Source of the DNA: Paenibacillus tianmuensis
GTDB taxonomy: Bacteria; Bacillota; Bacilli; Paenibacillales; NBRC-103111
DNA: 64,000 bases
Direction: 5' to 3'
NCBI RefSeq assembly: GCF_900100345.1
Contig: NZ_FMTT01000011.1
Coordinates: 62,001-126,000 of the forward strand
Shown here: piece by piece, positions 25,551 through 34,584 of the stretch
Layout: each line of letters opens with the position of its first letter
Numbering within the stretch: position 1 is the stretch's first letter
Made by a program: the position numbers and the translations under genes
The notes under the pieces: generated by a model
Seen by the model: only the letters and a program-made list of their open reading frames with translations
What the model was told of the DNA's origin: nothing
Databases searched by the model: none

Positions 25551-26093
25551 ATGACCATTTATATCGCGCTGCTGCGGGGAATTAACGTGGGCGGACACAA
25601 TAAGATTAAGATGGCTGAATTGAAGCGCACGCTGGAAACGATGGGCCTGTATCGGGTCCAAACGTATATTCAAAGCGGCAATGTCCTGTTCGAATCGGAA
25701 GAGATCCCGGAGACGCTGCGCCTGCGGATCGAAGGGGAGATTAGAGCGGTATTTGGCATTTCGATCACCGTTGTCATGAGGACGGCCGAGGAACTGGAGC
25801 GAATTATTGCGGATTGCCCTTATGCGGATATTCCCTTGGCGGAAGGCGAGAGCATCCACGTTTCCTTATTGACCGAAGCGCCGCCGCAGAAGGTGATCGA
25901 CCTGTTGTCCGCCAGCGAACGCGATAACGATGAATACCACATCCACGGACGCGAGATTTACTTTTTGTTCCGTCAAAGCATACTGGATTCCAAGCTGGCA
26001 AAACATTTGAACAAGCTAGGCGATATGGTAACCACGCGCAACTGGAATACGATGAACAAACTGGCCGCGCTGTCGAAGGCGATGCGGGCTTAA
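25551..26093 (+). CDS. DUF1697 protein
   Basis: This 180-residue protein has the DUF1697 N terminus IALLRGINVGGHNKIKMAEL, YIQSGNVLFES, and the C-terminal AKHLNKLGDMVTTRNWNTMNKL. Crystal structures of the family show a two-domain alpha/beta fold with no assigned function. GAAGAAGGTGGCAGA precedes the ATG. It is a single gene with 210 bases upstream that hold only weak promoter-like sequence (TATACT near 25473). Confidence 0.85.
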   Translation: MTIYIALLRGINVGGHNKIKMAELKRTLETMGLYRVQTYIQSGNVLFESEEIPETLRLRIEGEIRAVFGISITVVMRTAEELERIIADCPYADIPLAEGESIHVSLLTEAPPQKVIDLLSASERDNDEYHIHGREIYFLFRQSILDSKLAKHLNKLGDMVTTRNWNTMNKLAALSKAMRA

Positions 26094-26113
26094 CGGGGCG
26101 CTCAGGCAAGCGG

Positions 26114-26278
26114 ATGACCGCCGTACGGTACGGCATTGCAGTGCTGTGGGAGAGCCAGGAGGCGCATGCCGCATCGCTGAAGAACGAAAAAGTGCGCGAG
26201 CTCATCGGGCGCTGTCGGCATTTGATTGCGGAAGTCGGCGGCGTAAAGGTCCGGCCGATCGGGGGAAAAGGGTTTTAA
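26114..26278 (+). pseudogene. C-terminal fragment resembling a quinol monooxygenase (ABM domain)
   Basis: This 54-residue frame encodes VLWESQEAHAASLKNEKVRE and ends KVRPIGGKGF, like the last half of small antibiotic biosynthesis monooxygenase-type proteins. The first half, about 45 residues, and any ribosome site are absent. It lies directly after the DUF1697 gene. It is most likely a truncated remnant and is not expected to work. Confidence 0.45.
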
Positions 26279-26321
26279 GAAGTAGCAACATATTCGTAAC
26301 CCATTGGAAGGCAAAAAGCTG

Positions 26322-26663
26322 TTATCGAATCAACAGCTCCATTTTTGAAACAACTTCAGCCAGTGTCTCATCTGGAACTTTACAGATGAAAGTTGCCAGT
26401 CGGGACTGCCAGTCGAGACTTTTCACCTGATCGGAGAGAATTACCCCCTCGATAGGCAAATCCTGCGGAATGATGACCTCGAATGGATAGCCCTTGATCT
26501 TGGACGTTACCGGACAGAGCAGAGAAAGTCCGACCTTCCCGTTATACGCGGCAGGTGAAATGACCAAAGCAGGACGCTTCCCAGCTTGTTCATGACCTGC
26601 TTGTGGGTTGAATTGCAACCACACCAAGTCGCCGCGATCCGGCACATACGTATTGGTTACCAT
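26322..26663 (-). CDS. mazF: MazF/PemK-type endoribonuclease toxin
   Basis: This 113-residue toxin cleaves mRNA and stops translation. It has PDRGDLVWLQFNPQAGHEQA, GKRPALVISPAAYN, CPVTSKIKGYPFEV and SDQVKSLDWQSR, including the expected catalytic Arg and Thr/Ser region. It resembles E. coli MazF more than the Bacillus EndoA protein. It overlaps mazE by seven bases, so toxin and antitoxin are translationally coupled with the antitoxin first. Confidence 0.93.
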   Translation of the reverse strand: MVTNTYVPDRGDLVWLQFNPQAGHEQAGKRPALVISPAAYNGKVGLSLLCPVTSKIKGYPFEVIIPQDLPIEGVILSDQVKSLDWQSRLATFICKVPDETLAEVVSKMELLIR

Positions 26664-26887
26664 GACTCCCGTCCTTGTGGCTCGCCAGTAGAAGCCTCTT
26701 TATGGAGATTTTCCGGCGTAACCTGGGCAAGAAGTTCATCCAGAGTGGACGACTTCGGCTTAATTACAAGGTGACCATCTTCCACGTCTAGATCGACCTC
26801 GGAGCCTTCCTCAAGTCCCACCTTCAAGGCAAGGGACTTCGGGATGCGAATGCCCAAGCTGTTTCCCCATTTTTGAACCTGAAACAT
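26657..26887 (-). CDS. mazE: MazE-type antitoxin
   Basis: This 76-residue protein has an AbrB/SpoVT-like DNA-binding N terminus (VQKWGNSLGIRIPKSLALKV) and a flexible acidic C terminus that would wrap MazF. It should neutralise the toxin and repress the operon. The promoter is TTGACT-17-TATACT just upstream, with two AGTATA repeats 11 bases apart that may be its operator. Confidence 0.92.
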   Translation of the reverse strand: MFQVQKWGNSLGIRIPKSLALKVGLEEGSEVDLDVEDGHLVIKPKSSTLDELLAQVTPENLHKEASTGEPQGRESW

Positions 26888-26908
26888 GGAACCGCCCCCA
26901 ACTAAAAA

Positions 26909-26948
26909 AGTATATACAAAGTATAAACGTATTGTTGATTAAAGTCAA
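26909..26948 (-). promoter_or_regulatory. mazEF promoter and likely operator
   Basis: On the minus strand TTGACT (26943-26948) and TATACT (26920-26925) are 17 bases apart. On the plus strand AGTATA occurs at 26909 and 26920, one helical turn apart and overlapping the -10, a fitting site for MazE-MazF autorepression. Confidence 0.65.
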
Positions 26949-27025
26949 ATCGAGGTCTGGTGTTTGTGTGAGATATGATGAATCATTTGCAGATTTGTTA
27001 ATATGCTGCGACTTAACATTTCGAC

Positions 27026-27112
27026 TTACTCTCTTCTATCCATAAGGTCAAAGAGATTTACATATTCAATAGCACTTTCAGCAATCTCTAATGCCGCGGA
27101 ACTTTCAATCAC
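27026..27112 (-). CDS. 28-residue ORF coupled to the XRE regulator
   Basis: GTG at 27112 overlaps the XRE gene stop as GTGA. The frame reads MIESSAALEIAESAIEYVNL and ends FDLMDRRE before a TAA. It is acidic and helical by composition. The four-base overlap suggests translation by re-initiation. No known family is recognised. It could be a true regulatory peptide or the worn tail of a longer reading frame. Confidence 0.4.
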   Translation of the reverse strand: MIESSAALEIAESAIEYVNLFDLMDRRE

Positions 27113-27426
27113 TTAATCCGTTGTATGAATCCTAGCACGTATTCCTTATCTTCATCGCTCAAGCTGCGAATCGCTTGAAATAACTTCAGATCCAACTCGT
27201 CTAATGGCGGAAACTGGACATGGTCCGATGCTCCTGTTAAATAATCTGTGGTCACTTCAAAGACTTGTGCAAGCTTAACCAATGTTTCGGTATCCGGATC
27301 GCGTATCCCGTACTCCCAATTGGCGTAAGTGCTGCTGCGTTTGATACCTAATCGTTCGGCTACATAGGTTTGAGACCAGCCTTTATTTTCTCTCAAGTGC
27401 CGCAATCGTTCGGCAAGTATGGACAT
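27109..27426 (-). CDS. XRE-family transcriptional regulator
   Basis: This 105-residue protein has an N-terminal HTH_3 domain (LRENKGWSQTYVAERLGIKR, then SSTYANWEYG) and a short C-terminal helix region (LDLKLFQAIRSLSDEDKEYV). It resembles small SinR/Xre repressors that bind as dimers. It lies upstream of mazEF on the same strand with 220 bases between. A coupled 28-residue ORF follows it. Whether it controls mazEF is not shown. Confidence 0.88.
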   Translation of the reverse strand: MSILAERLRHLRENKGWSQTYVAERLGIKRSSTYANWEYGIRDPDTETLVKLAQVFEVTTDYLTGASDHVQFPPLDELDLKLFQAIRSLSDEDKEYVLGFIQRIK

Positions 27427-27467
27427 AGATCGTCACCTCACATTTCATCAACATGTAACAATAAAAC

Positions 27468-27507
27468 AACGGCCCTCTTACAGCACACCGTCTGCAAAAG
27501 GGCCGTT
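27468..27507 (-). terminator. Terminator of the FUSC-type gene
   Basis: On the minus strand AACGGCCCT and AGGGCCGTT form a 9-bp stem and are followed by GTTTTATTG. It begins just after the stop of the aromatic-acid-exporter-like gene. Confidence 0.75.
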
Positions 27508-27510
27508 CAC

Positions 27511-28587
27511 CTACTTCTTATTAATCCACGCCGACACGGATTCCAGCAAATCGTTTTCTTTATCCTCCGCGCCGCGGTCGAACTGCTCGACCAGCTTGTT
27601 CAGCCTGCCGGTATGGTAGCCGTAGTCATACATGGCCGCGGCTACGATTGAGAGGCGCAGATCGCCATCGCTGGCATCGGCATACCAGCTCATGAGCTGC
27701 TTCAGGAAGCGCTCGTTCTCCACTTCGATGACCGCGGCTTCAGAAATATCCGCTTTCAGCTTATTCTCGAATTTCAAGAGCACGTGTTCGTGGAACCTGA
27801 TCAGCTTCTCCATATGGCGGTCGAATTCCCGGTCGAGTTCCGGAGAGCGGGACGCTTGAAAATAATGCTCCTCCACGGCATCCAGCACTTCCATCCCTTT
27901 GTGCAGCGTGTGCAGCATTTGCTTGTAGACGACCAAATGGCGGGCCTCGCTAAATTTGGCGCGCTTGAGCTTATGCAGCTCTTCTTCTAACAGCGTGTAC
28001 TTGTCCGTCAGCGATTTGAGCGCTCCTTCGAGCGCCTGCTTTTCGTCGCGGAACACGCTTTCCTTGATCTCGTCCGATATGACCGTGCGCAGCAGCAGAG
28101 ACATTTTGAAGAAGATCGATTCGATCTGCTTCACAAACTGAACTCTGGGGCGGGGAGGGAAGAACGTAATATTAATCAAAAACGCCGAGCCAATCCCGAT
28201 TAAGCTCAGCAAAAACCGGTTTAGCGCGAAATCCCACTGCCCGGATGCTTCCATAACAGCAATGACGGTCACCAGTGTCAGGCCAACGGTTTCTTCCATT
28301 TTCAGCTTCAGGCAGATCATAATGGCAAGGATACAAGCAATACCGACTGCGATCGGGTCATTCGAGAAAATCATGCCGGCAACCAAGGCCAGCACGGCCC
28401 CGAGCGTATTCGTTTGCAGCTGTTGAAGGAAATAACGCCACGAGCGGTAAATGGATGGCTGCATGGCAAAAATCGCAGCGACTCCGGCGATCACAGGGGG
28501 CGTGTACCCGACCAATACGCTAATATACAGTGCCAGGGTAACCGCAAACCCTGTCTTCAGCACGCGGGCTCCGAACGTCACAGCCAT
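27511..28587 (-). CDS. FUSC/aromatic acid exporter family membrane protein (YgaE-like)
   Basis: This 358-residue protein has an N-terminal half (residues 1-150) with about five membrane helices, including VIAGVAAIFAMQPSIYRSW. A long charged cytoplasmic part follows (LTDKYTLLEEELHKLKRAK), predicted to be coiled coil. The architecture matches the DUF939/ArAE group of Bacillus membrane proteins of unknown substrate. It is a single gene with its own terminator. Confidence 0.8.
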   Translation of the reverse strand: MAVTFGARVLKTGFAVTLALYISVLVGYTPPVIAGVAAIFAMQPSIYRSWRYFLQQLQTNTLGAVLALVAGMIFSNDPIAVGIACILAIMICLKLKMEETVGLTLVTVIAVMEASGQWDFALNRFLLSLIGIGSAFLINITFFPPRPRVQFVKQIESIFFKMSLLLRTVISDEIKESVFRDEKQALEGALKSLTDKYTLLEEELHKLKRAKFSEARHLVVYKQMLHTLHKGMEVLDAVEEHYFQASRSPELDREFDRHMEKLIRFHEHVLLKFENKLKADISEAAVIEVENERFLKQLMSWYADASDGDLRLSIVAAAMYDYGYHTGRLNKLVEQFDRGAEDKENDLLESVSAWINKK

Positions 28588-28682
28588 CCCTCCTTATTAT
28601 AATAGAAGTATTCATGACTATCTTACACGCAATCCCGGCTTGTTGGCAAAATGAAATTGATAGATTACCCGGATAGAAATGA

Positions 28683-29267
28683 ATGAAAAAACTCGTAATC
28701 GGCCTCGCGGCAGGAATGATGCTTGGATCGGTGGCAACAGCATTTGCAGCGGAAGATATCGGCAAAGAAGTTAAGGCGGTTTTTGCCAAGTTCAACTTCA
28801 AAGTCAACGGCGTAGAAACTCCATTGGAGACGAGCCCGCTGGTGTACGAAGGTACGGCTTACTTGCCGGTGCGCGAGATCGGGAAGTTAACAGGCTACAA
28901 CGTATCGTTTAATGAACAGACCCAAACGTTTGAATTGGCTAACGTTACGGGCGCGATGAGCTCCATTCCCGCGAAGACTCAAGATCCGGGAGCGAAGACC
29001 ATAACAAAATCAGATGCAGGACTTCGGGATAACTTTGACGCTATAATGAAAGCTTTGATGAAAAGAAACTACAAGAATCTCCATGGAGGCATGTCAAACG
29101 AATCCGCCGAAATCAATATCAATGATAAACTGTATACGCTGAAAGTAGTAGCCGAGGGTAAAAATGTTAAATTCGACATCACCCCTCTTCTCGATGAGAA
29201 ACTCATTACCTTGGAGGAAATCAAGGCGGCTTCTGAAGAAGGAGGAAAGAGTGAGAAAAAACCGTAA
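28683..29267 (+). CDS. Secreted stalk-domain protein
   Basis: This 194-residue protein has a signal peptide (GLAAGMMLGSVATAFA) and one copper amine oxidase N-terminal-like 'stalk' domain: FNFKVNGVETPLETSPLVYE then GTAYLPVREIGKLTGY. The last 100 residues are charged and predicted helical, ending SEEGGKSEKKP. Such proteins are abundant in Paenibacillus and probably sit in the cell wall. The ribosome site is weak. A hairpin terminator follows 18 bases after the stop. Confidence 0.85.
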   Translation: MKKLVIGLAAGMMLGSVATAFAAEDIGKEVKAVFAKFNFKVNGVETPLETSPLVYEGTAYLPVREIGKLTGYNVSFNEQTQTFELANVTGAMSSIPAKTQDPGAKTITKSDAGLRDNFDAIMKALMKRNYKNLHGGMSNESAEININDKLYTLKVVAEGKNVKFDITPLLDEKLITLEEIKAASEEGGKSEKKP

Positions 29268-29284
29268 ATACAGACCATATCGTG

Positions 29285-29324
29285 GGACAATTCAGGTTGA
29301 GACTCAACCGGGATTGTCCTTTTT
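29285..29324 (+). terminator. Terminator of the stalk-protein gene
   Basis: GGACAAT and ATTGTCC, with inner GGTTGA and TCAACC, form a long stem followed by TTTTTG. Confidence 0.85.
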
Positions 29325-29454
29325 GCTATGACCAACGCCGCATAAAATCACCCGCCCCGTTCCTTCTAACCCTGCCGGCATGGTAAAAATTTTGCACAAC
29401 TCAGTCAGAATCGTCCGCAGCGCGGGGATCGCCGCCTCTTATATAGTAAGAATC

Positions 29455-29469
29455 AACAATAGTATTGTT
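29455..29469. promoter_or_regulatory. Perfect palindrome in the leader of the second sugar importer
   Basis: AACAAT-AGT-ATTGTT lies 20 bases before the importer's first ATG and about 10 bases after a possible -10 (TATAGT, 29442-29447). It could be an operator or a short RNA stem near the ribosome site (AGGGGTG). Confidence 0.4.
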
Positions 29470-29489
29470 CACTTACAGGGGTGATAACG

Positions 29490-30428
29490 ATGGAGACAAA
29501 CAAGATTTCGAACCGGACGGCGGGCGGAGCGGCCAAATCCAAGTGGAACAATTCCAAGAAGGAAGCGCTGGTCGGCTGGCTGTTTCTCGCTCCCGAATTT
29601 ATCGGGATCGTGCTGCTTTACGTATTTCCGGTCTTGTTCTCGCTGTATCTCAGCTTCAGCGAATGGAACTTGGTCGGGGGGATTTCTTCGATTAAATTCG
29701 TCGGACTCGATAACTTTGCGAAGCTTTTCGATGACGAGAAAGTGCTGATGGCGCTCAAAAACAACTTGATTTACACGGTGCTCACGGTGCCGGTTGGCAT
29801 GCTTCTCGCCTTGCTACTCGCCGTGCTTATTCATTCGCGCGTTTACGGGAAAAGCTATTTTAAGGTCGCTTTTTTCATCCCGTATATTTCGTCGCTCGTC
29901 GCGCTTGGAGCGGTATGGAGCGCGTTGTACCATCCATCGAAAGGGCCGATCAACCAGTTTCTGATCAGCCTCGGCATCACGGACCCGCCCAAATGGCTGG
30001 CGGATTCGAACTACTCGCTGCTCTCGATCATTATTATTGCGATCTGGGCCGGCATCGGCTACCAGATTGTCATTTACTTGGCGGGCCTGACGAACATTCC
30101 CGAAGAAATGTACGAAGCGGCCAGCATCGACGGCGCCTCGCCTTGGCATAAGTTTACGAAGATCACGCTGCCGCTGCTCGGGCCGACGACGTCCTTTTTG
30201 TTCATCACGCTGCTGATGTCGTCGTTCAAGGTGTTCGACCTTGTCGCCTTCATGACCGGCGGGGGACCGAACGATTCTTCGACGGTGATCGTCTTCCGCA
30301 TCTACGAGGAAGGCTTCCGCAACTTCAAGATGGGCTACGCTTCCGCGATTTCCTGGCTCCTGTTCGCGATTGTCGGACTGGCGACACTTGCCACTTGGCA
30401 GCTCCAGAAGCGCAAAGTACATTACTAG
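29490..30428 (+). CDS. Sugar ABC transporter permease, MalF/UgpA type
   Basis: This 312-residue permease has about six helices and the EAA loop EMYEAASIDGASPWHKFTKI near residues 205-225. The N-terminal 30 residues are polar and cytoplasmic. The start is ATG 29490, preceded by AGGGGTGATAACG; a GTG three codons earlier overlaps that site. It heads the cluster permease, permease, binding protein, histidine kinase, response regulator, DUF2264. Confidence 0.92.
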   Translation: METNKISNRTAGGAAKSKWNNSKKEALVGWLFLAPEFIGIVLLYVFPVLFSLYLSFSEWNLVGGISSIKFVGLDNFAKLFDDEKVLMALKNNLIYTVLTVPVGMLLALLLAVLIHSRVYGKSYFKVAFFIPYISSLVALGAVWSALYHPSKGPINQFLISLGITDPPKWLADSNYSLLSIIIIAIWAGIGYQIVIYLAGLTNIPEEMYEAASIDGASPWHKFTKITLPLLGPTTSFLFITLLMSSFKVFDLVAFMTGGGPNDSSTVIVFRIYEEGFRNFKMGYASAISWLLFAIVGLATLATWQLQKRKVHY

Positions 30429-30444
30429 AGAGGAGTAGAAGGGT

Positions 30445-31281
30445 ATGCCTGTACGAAAATTCGATCTCACTAAATGGCTCCTGACAATCCTTCTCGGAGC
30501 GTTCTCCGTATTGTTCCTGGTTCCGCTGATCTGGATGATCTCGGCCGCCTCGAAGTTCGAGAAGGACGTCATGGAATTCCCGATCCGCTGGATTCCGACG
30601 GATTGGAACTTTATCGGCAACTTTCAAGAGGTGTGGTTGGGCAAGGTGCCGTTCTATCTCTTTTACTTCAATTCGCTCAAGCTGGCGCTGATCATGACGG
30701 CGTGCACGATCTTTTTCTCGTCGATGGCGGCGTTCGCGTTCACGAAGCTGCGTTTCAAGGGCCGGGATCTCGCCTTCGGCGTGCTGCTCACGTTCATGGT
30801 CATTCCCGAGCAGGCGACGCTCGTGCCGCGCTATCTTCTGATGAAATGGCTGCATATGTACAACACGCACGAAGGCATGGTTCTGATGGGCATGTTCTCG
30901 ATCTACTTCACGTTTTTGCTTCGGCAGTTTATGATGGGGATTCATAGCGATTTTATCGAGGCGGCCAGAATCGACGGCGCGGGTTATTTCAAAACGTACT
31001 GGAGCATCATCTTGCCGCTTTGTAAGCCGATTCTGGCGACGGTCGGCATCATCAAGTTCATCTGGACGTGGAACGATTACCAGACGCCGCTTATTTTTCT
31101 GATCAACAAAAGTCTGTATACGATCCCGCTGGGGATGCAAATGTTCAAGGACGAATTCGCCGACAACTACGCGGTCATCATGATGGCTTCGCTTTCTGCG
31201 ATTCTGCCGCTGCTGATTATTTTCGTCGTGCTCCAGAAGCAGGTCATTAACGGAATCGCGCTCGGCGGGGTAAAGGGATAA
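30445..31281 (+). CDS. Sugar ABC transporter permease, MalG/UgpE type
   Basis: This 278-residue partner permease has six helices and the EAA loop FIEAARIDGAGYFKTYWSII, with the usual C terminus VINGIALGGVKG. AGAGAGGAGTAGAAGGGT precedes the ATG, 16 bases after the first permease. The two should form the membrane channel of one importer, energised by an ATPase encoded elsewhere (none is present here). Confidence 0.93.
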   Translation: MPVRKFDLTKWLLTILLGAFSVLFLVPLIWMISAASKFEKDVMEFPIRWIPTDWNFIGNFQEVWLGKVPFYLFYFNSLKLALIMTACTIFFSSMAAFAFTKLRFKGRDLAFGVLLTFMVIPEQATLVPRYLLMKWLHMYNTHEGMVLMGMFSIYFTFLLRQFMMGIHSDFIEAARIDGAGYFKTYWSIILPLCKPILATVGIIKFIWTWNDYQTPLIFLINKSLYTIPLGMQMFKDEFADNYAVIMMASLSAILPLLIIFVVLQKQVINGIALGGVKG

Positions 31282-31393
31282 AGGTCAAAATATTGCACGG
31301 GACAGGCAAAAATTAGACACATCGTTTTGGGCGGGAAAGCTATAGAATGCAGCTATAGAGACCTATATTATCATGACCCGAGGGGGAGTTCAC

Positions 31394-32737
31394 ATGAAGA
31401 AAACAAGCGCGTTGCTGCTGAGCGGGGCGGTACTTGCGGTTTCCGTACTGAGCGGCTGCGGCCAAGGGGCGGAGAAGCAGGAAGCGTCCGGCGAAGGCGG
31501 AAAGAAGAATGTGACGCTGAAATATTACAACTGGGATAACGAGGTCATGGGTGCGACGACCAAAGCACTCATCGATCAATTCCAAGCGAAATATCCGAAC
31601 ATCAAAGTCGAGTCCGTGCCGCTCGTGCCGGGCAACTCGGTAGAGACGCTCAAGAAGCTGGACGTAACGATGTCCTCCGGCGAGCAGATCGACCTGGTAC
31701 TGTTCCCGAGCATCGACGAGACGCTGGCCCGCGCGGCGCAAGGCGTGCTGGCTCCTCTTGACGATATGTACGCTAAAGAGAACGTGAAGCCGGAAGATGA
31801 GTATTACGTCAATCCGAAATACAAAGGCAAAAACTACGCTGCGATGTACCAGCGCAGCAACTGGATCGTTCTGCTGAACCAGAAGGCGCTCGACGAAGCG
31901 AAGCTGCCGGTGCCGGAGATCGGCTGGACTTGGGACGACTTCCGCGAATACGCGAAGAAGTTGACTAAAGGCGAAGGCAACAACAAACGGTATGGTGCTT
32001 ACTTCCATAACTGGGGCGACTACGCCAACCCGATTTTGTTCAACGAGAAGCAGAACGCGTTCCTGAAGGAAGACGGCACGACCCAATTTAACGATCCGTC
32101 GACGCTGACGTTCTTCAACCTCCGCCGCGCGATGGAGAAAGAAGACAAATCCACAACGCCGTTCGCTGACGTCGTGGGCGCGAAGCTGGCGTACCGGACG
32201 GAGTTCTTCAACGAAAAAACGGCGATGCTCGTGACGGGCAGCTGGATGGTTGCCGACTCGGCCGACGTGCAGAAGTATCCGCATAACTTCAAAGTGGCGT
32301 TCGCGCCGGTGCCGCGCTCCTCGAAGGATGCGGAGCTCGGTCAAACGAGCATCGGCGGACAGTTCATTTCCGTCGCGGCCGGATCGAAGTACAAGGACGA
32401 AGCGTATCAGTTCATCCGTTTCATAACGACGAATACGTCGGATGCGAAGAAGGAACTGTCCGGCTGGAAGAAAGCCGACGACAAGAAGATCATCGAAGGC
32501 ACGATCGCGAAAAGCAAGGATCTCTTCAACACCGACTCGCTTGACAAAGCGCTGTTCGACAAACGCATTCACGCGCCGGCTCCGTCCGAGGTCGTTGCGC
32601 CGTATGCGCCGCAGCTGAAGAAAGTGCTCGAAGACGGCTTCAGCGCGTTCATTCTGGACGGAAAGTCTGCCGAGGATGCCCAGAAGCAAATGGTCAATCA
32701 GGCGAACAAAATCATCAAAGAGAACAGCAAAAAATAG
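31394..32737 (+). CDS. Extracellular sugar-binding lipoprotein
   Basis: This 447-residue family 1 binding protein has a lipobox VLSGC at about residue 21. The mature protein has the usual LKYYNWDNEVMGATTKALID and the ligand-site region TAMLVTGSWMVAD. The start is ATG 31394 with AGGGGGAG upstream. It delivers substrate to the two permeases just upstream. The 112-base gap before it has no clear terminator. Confidence 0.92.
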   Translation: MKKTSALLLSGAVLAVSVLSGCGQGAEKQEASGEGGKKNVTLKYYNWDNEVMGATTKALIDQFQAKYPNIKVESVPLVPGNSVETLKKLDVTMSSGEQIDLVLFPSIDETLARAAQGVLAPLDDMYAKENVKPEDEYYVNPKYKGKNYAAMYQRSNWIVLLNQKALDEAKLPVPEIGWTWDDFREYAKKLTKGEGNNKRYGAYFHNWGDYANPILFNEKQNAFLKEDGTTQFNDPSTLTFFNLRRAMEKEDKSTTPFADVVGAKLAYRTEFFNEKTAMLVTGSWMVADSADVQKYPHNFKVAFAPVPRSSKDAELGQTSIGGQFISVAAGSKYKDEAYQFIRFITTNTSDAKKELSGWKKADDKKIIEGTIAKSKDLFNTDSLDKALFDKRIHAPAPSEVVAPYAPQLKKVLEDGFSAFILDGKSAEDAQKQMVNQANKIIKENSKK

Positions 32738-32847
32738 TCAGGGAAAGGGGCGCCGCAGGGCGTCCTTTCTTTGCGCCGGGACCCGATATGACGCATGCGT
32801 TCTGTGATACAATGGGGGGTAGGAAAGAAAGGGGAGCTTTTGACACC

Positions 32848-34551
32848 ATGAACAGCATGTTTCAATTTTCCTACTACCGGCGTATTCAGCTCTCGTTTCT
32901 GATTCTCATTTTGCTGCCGATCGTCATCGTGTCCGTATTTTTGCTGTCCATGACGCGGGATGCGGTGATGGACAAAATTCGCCTGACCAACCAGTCGGTT
33001 GTCGACGTGATGGCGAAGGATATTACGAAGACGATCGACGATCTGACGTATGCGTCGAATTTTTTCATACAAGACCCGAGCGCGAGGGCTCAGCTTCGCA
33101 GCTTCACCAATACCCGGCAAATCGCCAGTTTTGCCGATTACCAGAGACAGCAGCACATTCAAGATTTTTTCGGTCTGGTGCTGGCGAAGACGCTCAATAC
33201 GGACATCCGGATGTTTCTGGTCAACAGCGAGGGCTTCATCATCCCATCCAGCGAGCCAGATCAGCTGGCTCCGTTCCGGCAGCACTGGGAGCAGCTCCGC
33301 TCCCAGGTCGATCCCGACACGCCGAAGCGGCTGCAATGGCTGAGCCGCGTCCAAACCGAGGGAGGCAAGGGGGAACCGGTTTATTACGCGGCCAGAGTCA
33401 TCCGGGACCCGGTGGACAACGCTTATTTGGCTACGCTCTACATCGGCATTACGAATCCGTACTTCGAGAAGCTGTTCCGGCAGGCGGCCTCCGGCGCTTT
33501 TGCGCTATACGACGAGGAAGGTGGACTGATCGCGGGGGACGCTTCTGTTCAGTTCGGCGGCGGAAGCGCGTCCGACCAAACGCTGCGGAGCGAAGCGGTG
33601 CTGTCCAAGACCAGCTGGAAAATGATCTACGAGACGCCCGATCAAGAAGTGGCTGGGCAAATTTATAAAATCTTTTATATCGCGATGCTGTTCGTTATTC
33701 CGTTCTTTGCGCTGTTCTTTATTGTGTCGCTGCTGCTGGCCAAACGACTGCACCGGCCGATTCGGAAGCTGGACTTCATGGCGAAGCAGTTCAGCCAAGG
33801 AAACCGCCTGATCCGGTTTCAGGGCAAGGGCAAGGACGAGATTGCGCAGCTCGGACAGACGTGGAACCGGATGCTCGACGAGATCAACCAGCTCATTACG
33901 AACATTGAGCAGGAGCAGGAGCAAAAGCGCGTCATCGAGCTGCAGGCGCTGTTCGCCCAAATCCGGCCGCACTTTTTGATCAATACGCTTAATTCGATCA
34001 AATGCAGCCTGATTCTGGACGGCGACCGTCGGCACAGCCGCCAGATCGATGCGCTGATGAGTCTGCTACGGGCGTACATGAAGGTGAACGAGCGGACCTC
34101 CTTGGCCGCGGAATGCAAGCTGATCGAGCATTATATGGACATTATGCGGCTGCGAAGCGAGCTTCACGTCGAGCTGAAGGTAATGTTGGCTCCCGAGGTG
34201 GCCGAATTCGAGGTGCCGAAGCTGCTGCTGCAGCCGATCGTCGAGAATGCGCTGCTGCACGGGTTCGCTGAGAAGCTGGACGATGCAAGAATCGACATTG
34301 ACGCCGAGCGGCTGGACTCGCGTCTCGAGATCCGGGTGACGGATAACGGCGAGGGGATGCCGGACGAAGAGCGGGAGGCGCTGAACCGGATGCTGGAGGG
34401 GCCCGAGACGGACAAGCCGCAGACGTACCGGCGGGTCGGACTGATCAACGTGCTGCAGCGGCTTCGGCTGACGTACGGGCCTGATGCCACGATGAAGCTT
34501 CGGGCGAACCCGTCTGGGGGCTTAGCCGTTATTTTGAATATGCGGGCCTGA
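32848..34551 (+). CDS. Sensor histidine kinase, YesM-like
   Basis: This 567-residue membrane kinase has helix 1 at residues 11-35, an extracellular sensor domain of about 240 residues, helix 2 near 275-300, a HAMP domain, the His_kinase domain with phospho-acceptor H375 in IRPHFLINTLNS, and an ATPase domain with VTDNGEGMP. It pairs with the AraC-type regulator 33 bases downstream. YesM/YesN pairs beside sugar importers usually sense the imported oligosaccharide, probably through the adjacent binding protein. The start is ATG 32848 after GGGGAG. Confidence 0.9.
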   Translation: MNSMFQFSYYRRIQLSFLILILLPIVIVSVFLLSMTRDAVMDKIRLTNQSVVDVMAKDITKTIDDLTYASNFFIQDPSARAQLRSFTNTRQIASFADYQRQQHIQDFFGLVLAKTLNTDIRMFLVNSEGFIIPSSEPDQLAPFRQHWEQLRSQVDPDTPKRLQWLSRVQTEGGKGEPVYYAARVIRDPVDNAYLATLYIGITNPYFEKLFRQAASGAFALYDEEGGLIAGDASVQFGGGSASDQTLRSEAVLSKTSWKMIYETPDQEVAGQIYKIFYIAMLFVIPFFALFFIVSLLLAKRLHRPIRKLDFMAKQFSQGNRLIRFQGKGKDEIAQLGQTWNRMLDEINQLITNIEQEQEQKRVIELQALFAQIRPHFLINTLNSIKCSLILDGDRRHSRQIDALMSLLRAYMKVNERTSLAAECKLIEHYMDIMRLRSELHVELKVMLAPEVAEFEVPKLLLQPIVENALLHGFAEKLDDARIDIDAERLDSRLEIRVTDNGEGMPDEEREALNRMLEGPETDKPQTYRRVGLINVLQRLRLTYGPDATMKLRANPSGGLAVILNMRA

Positions 34552-34584
34552 CGAGCGACTATGGACAACGGGAGAGGATTAGTC

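Noticed and set aside
31340-32689. A 449-codon minus-strand frame opposite the sugar-binding protein
   Set aside because: The plus frame has a lipobox and family motifs; the minus frame has no start signal.
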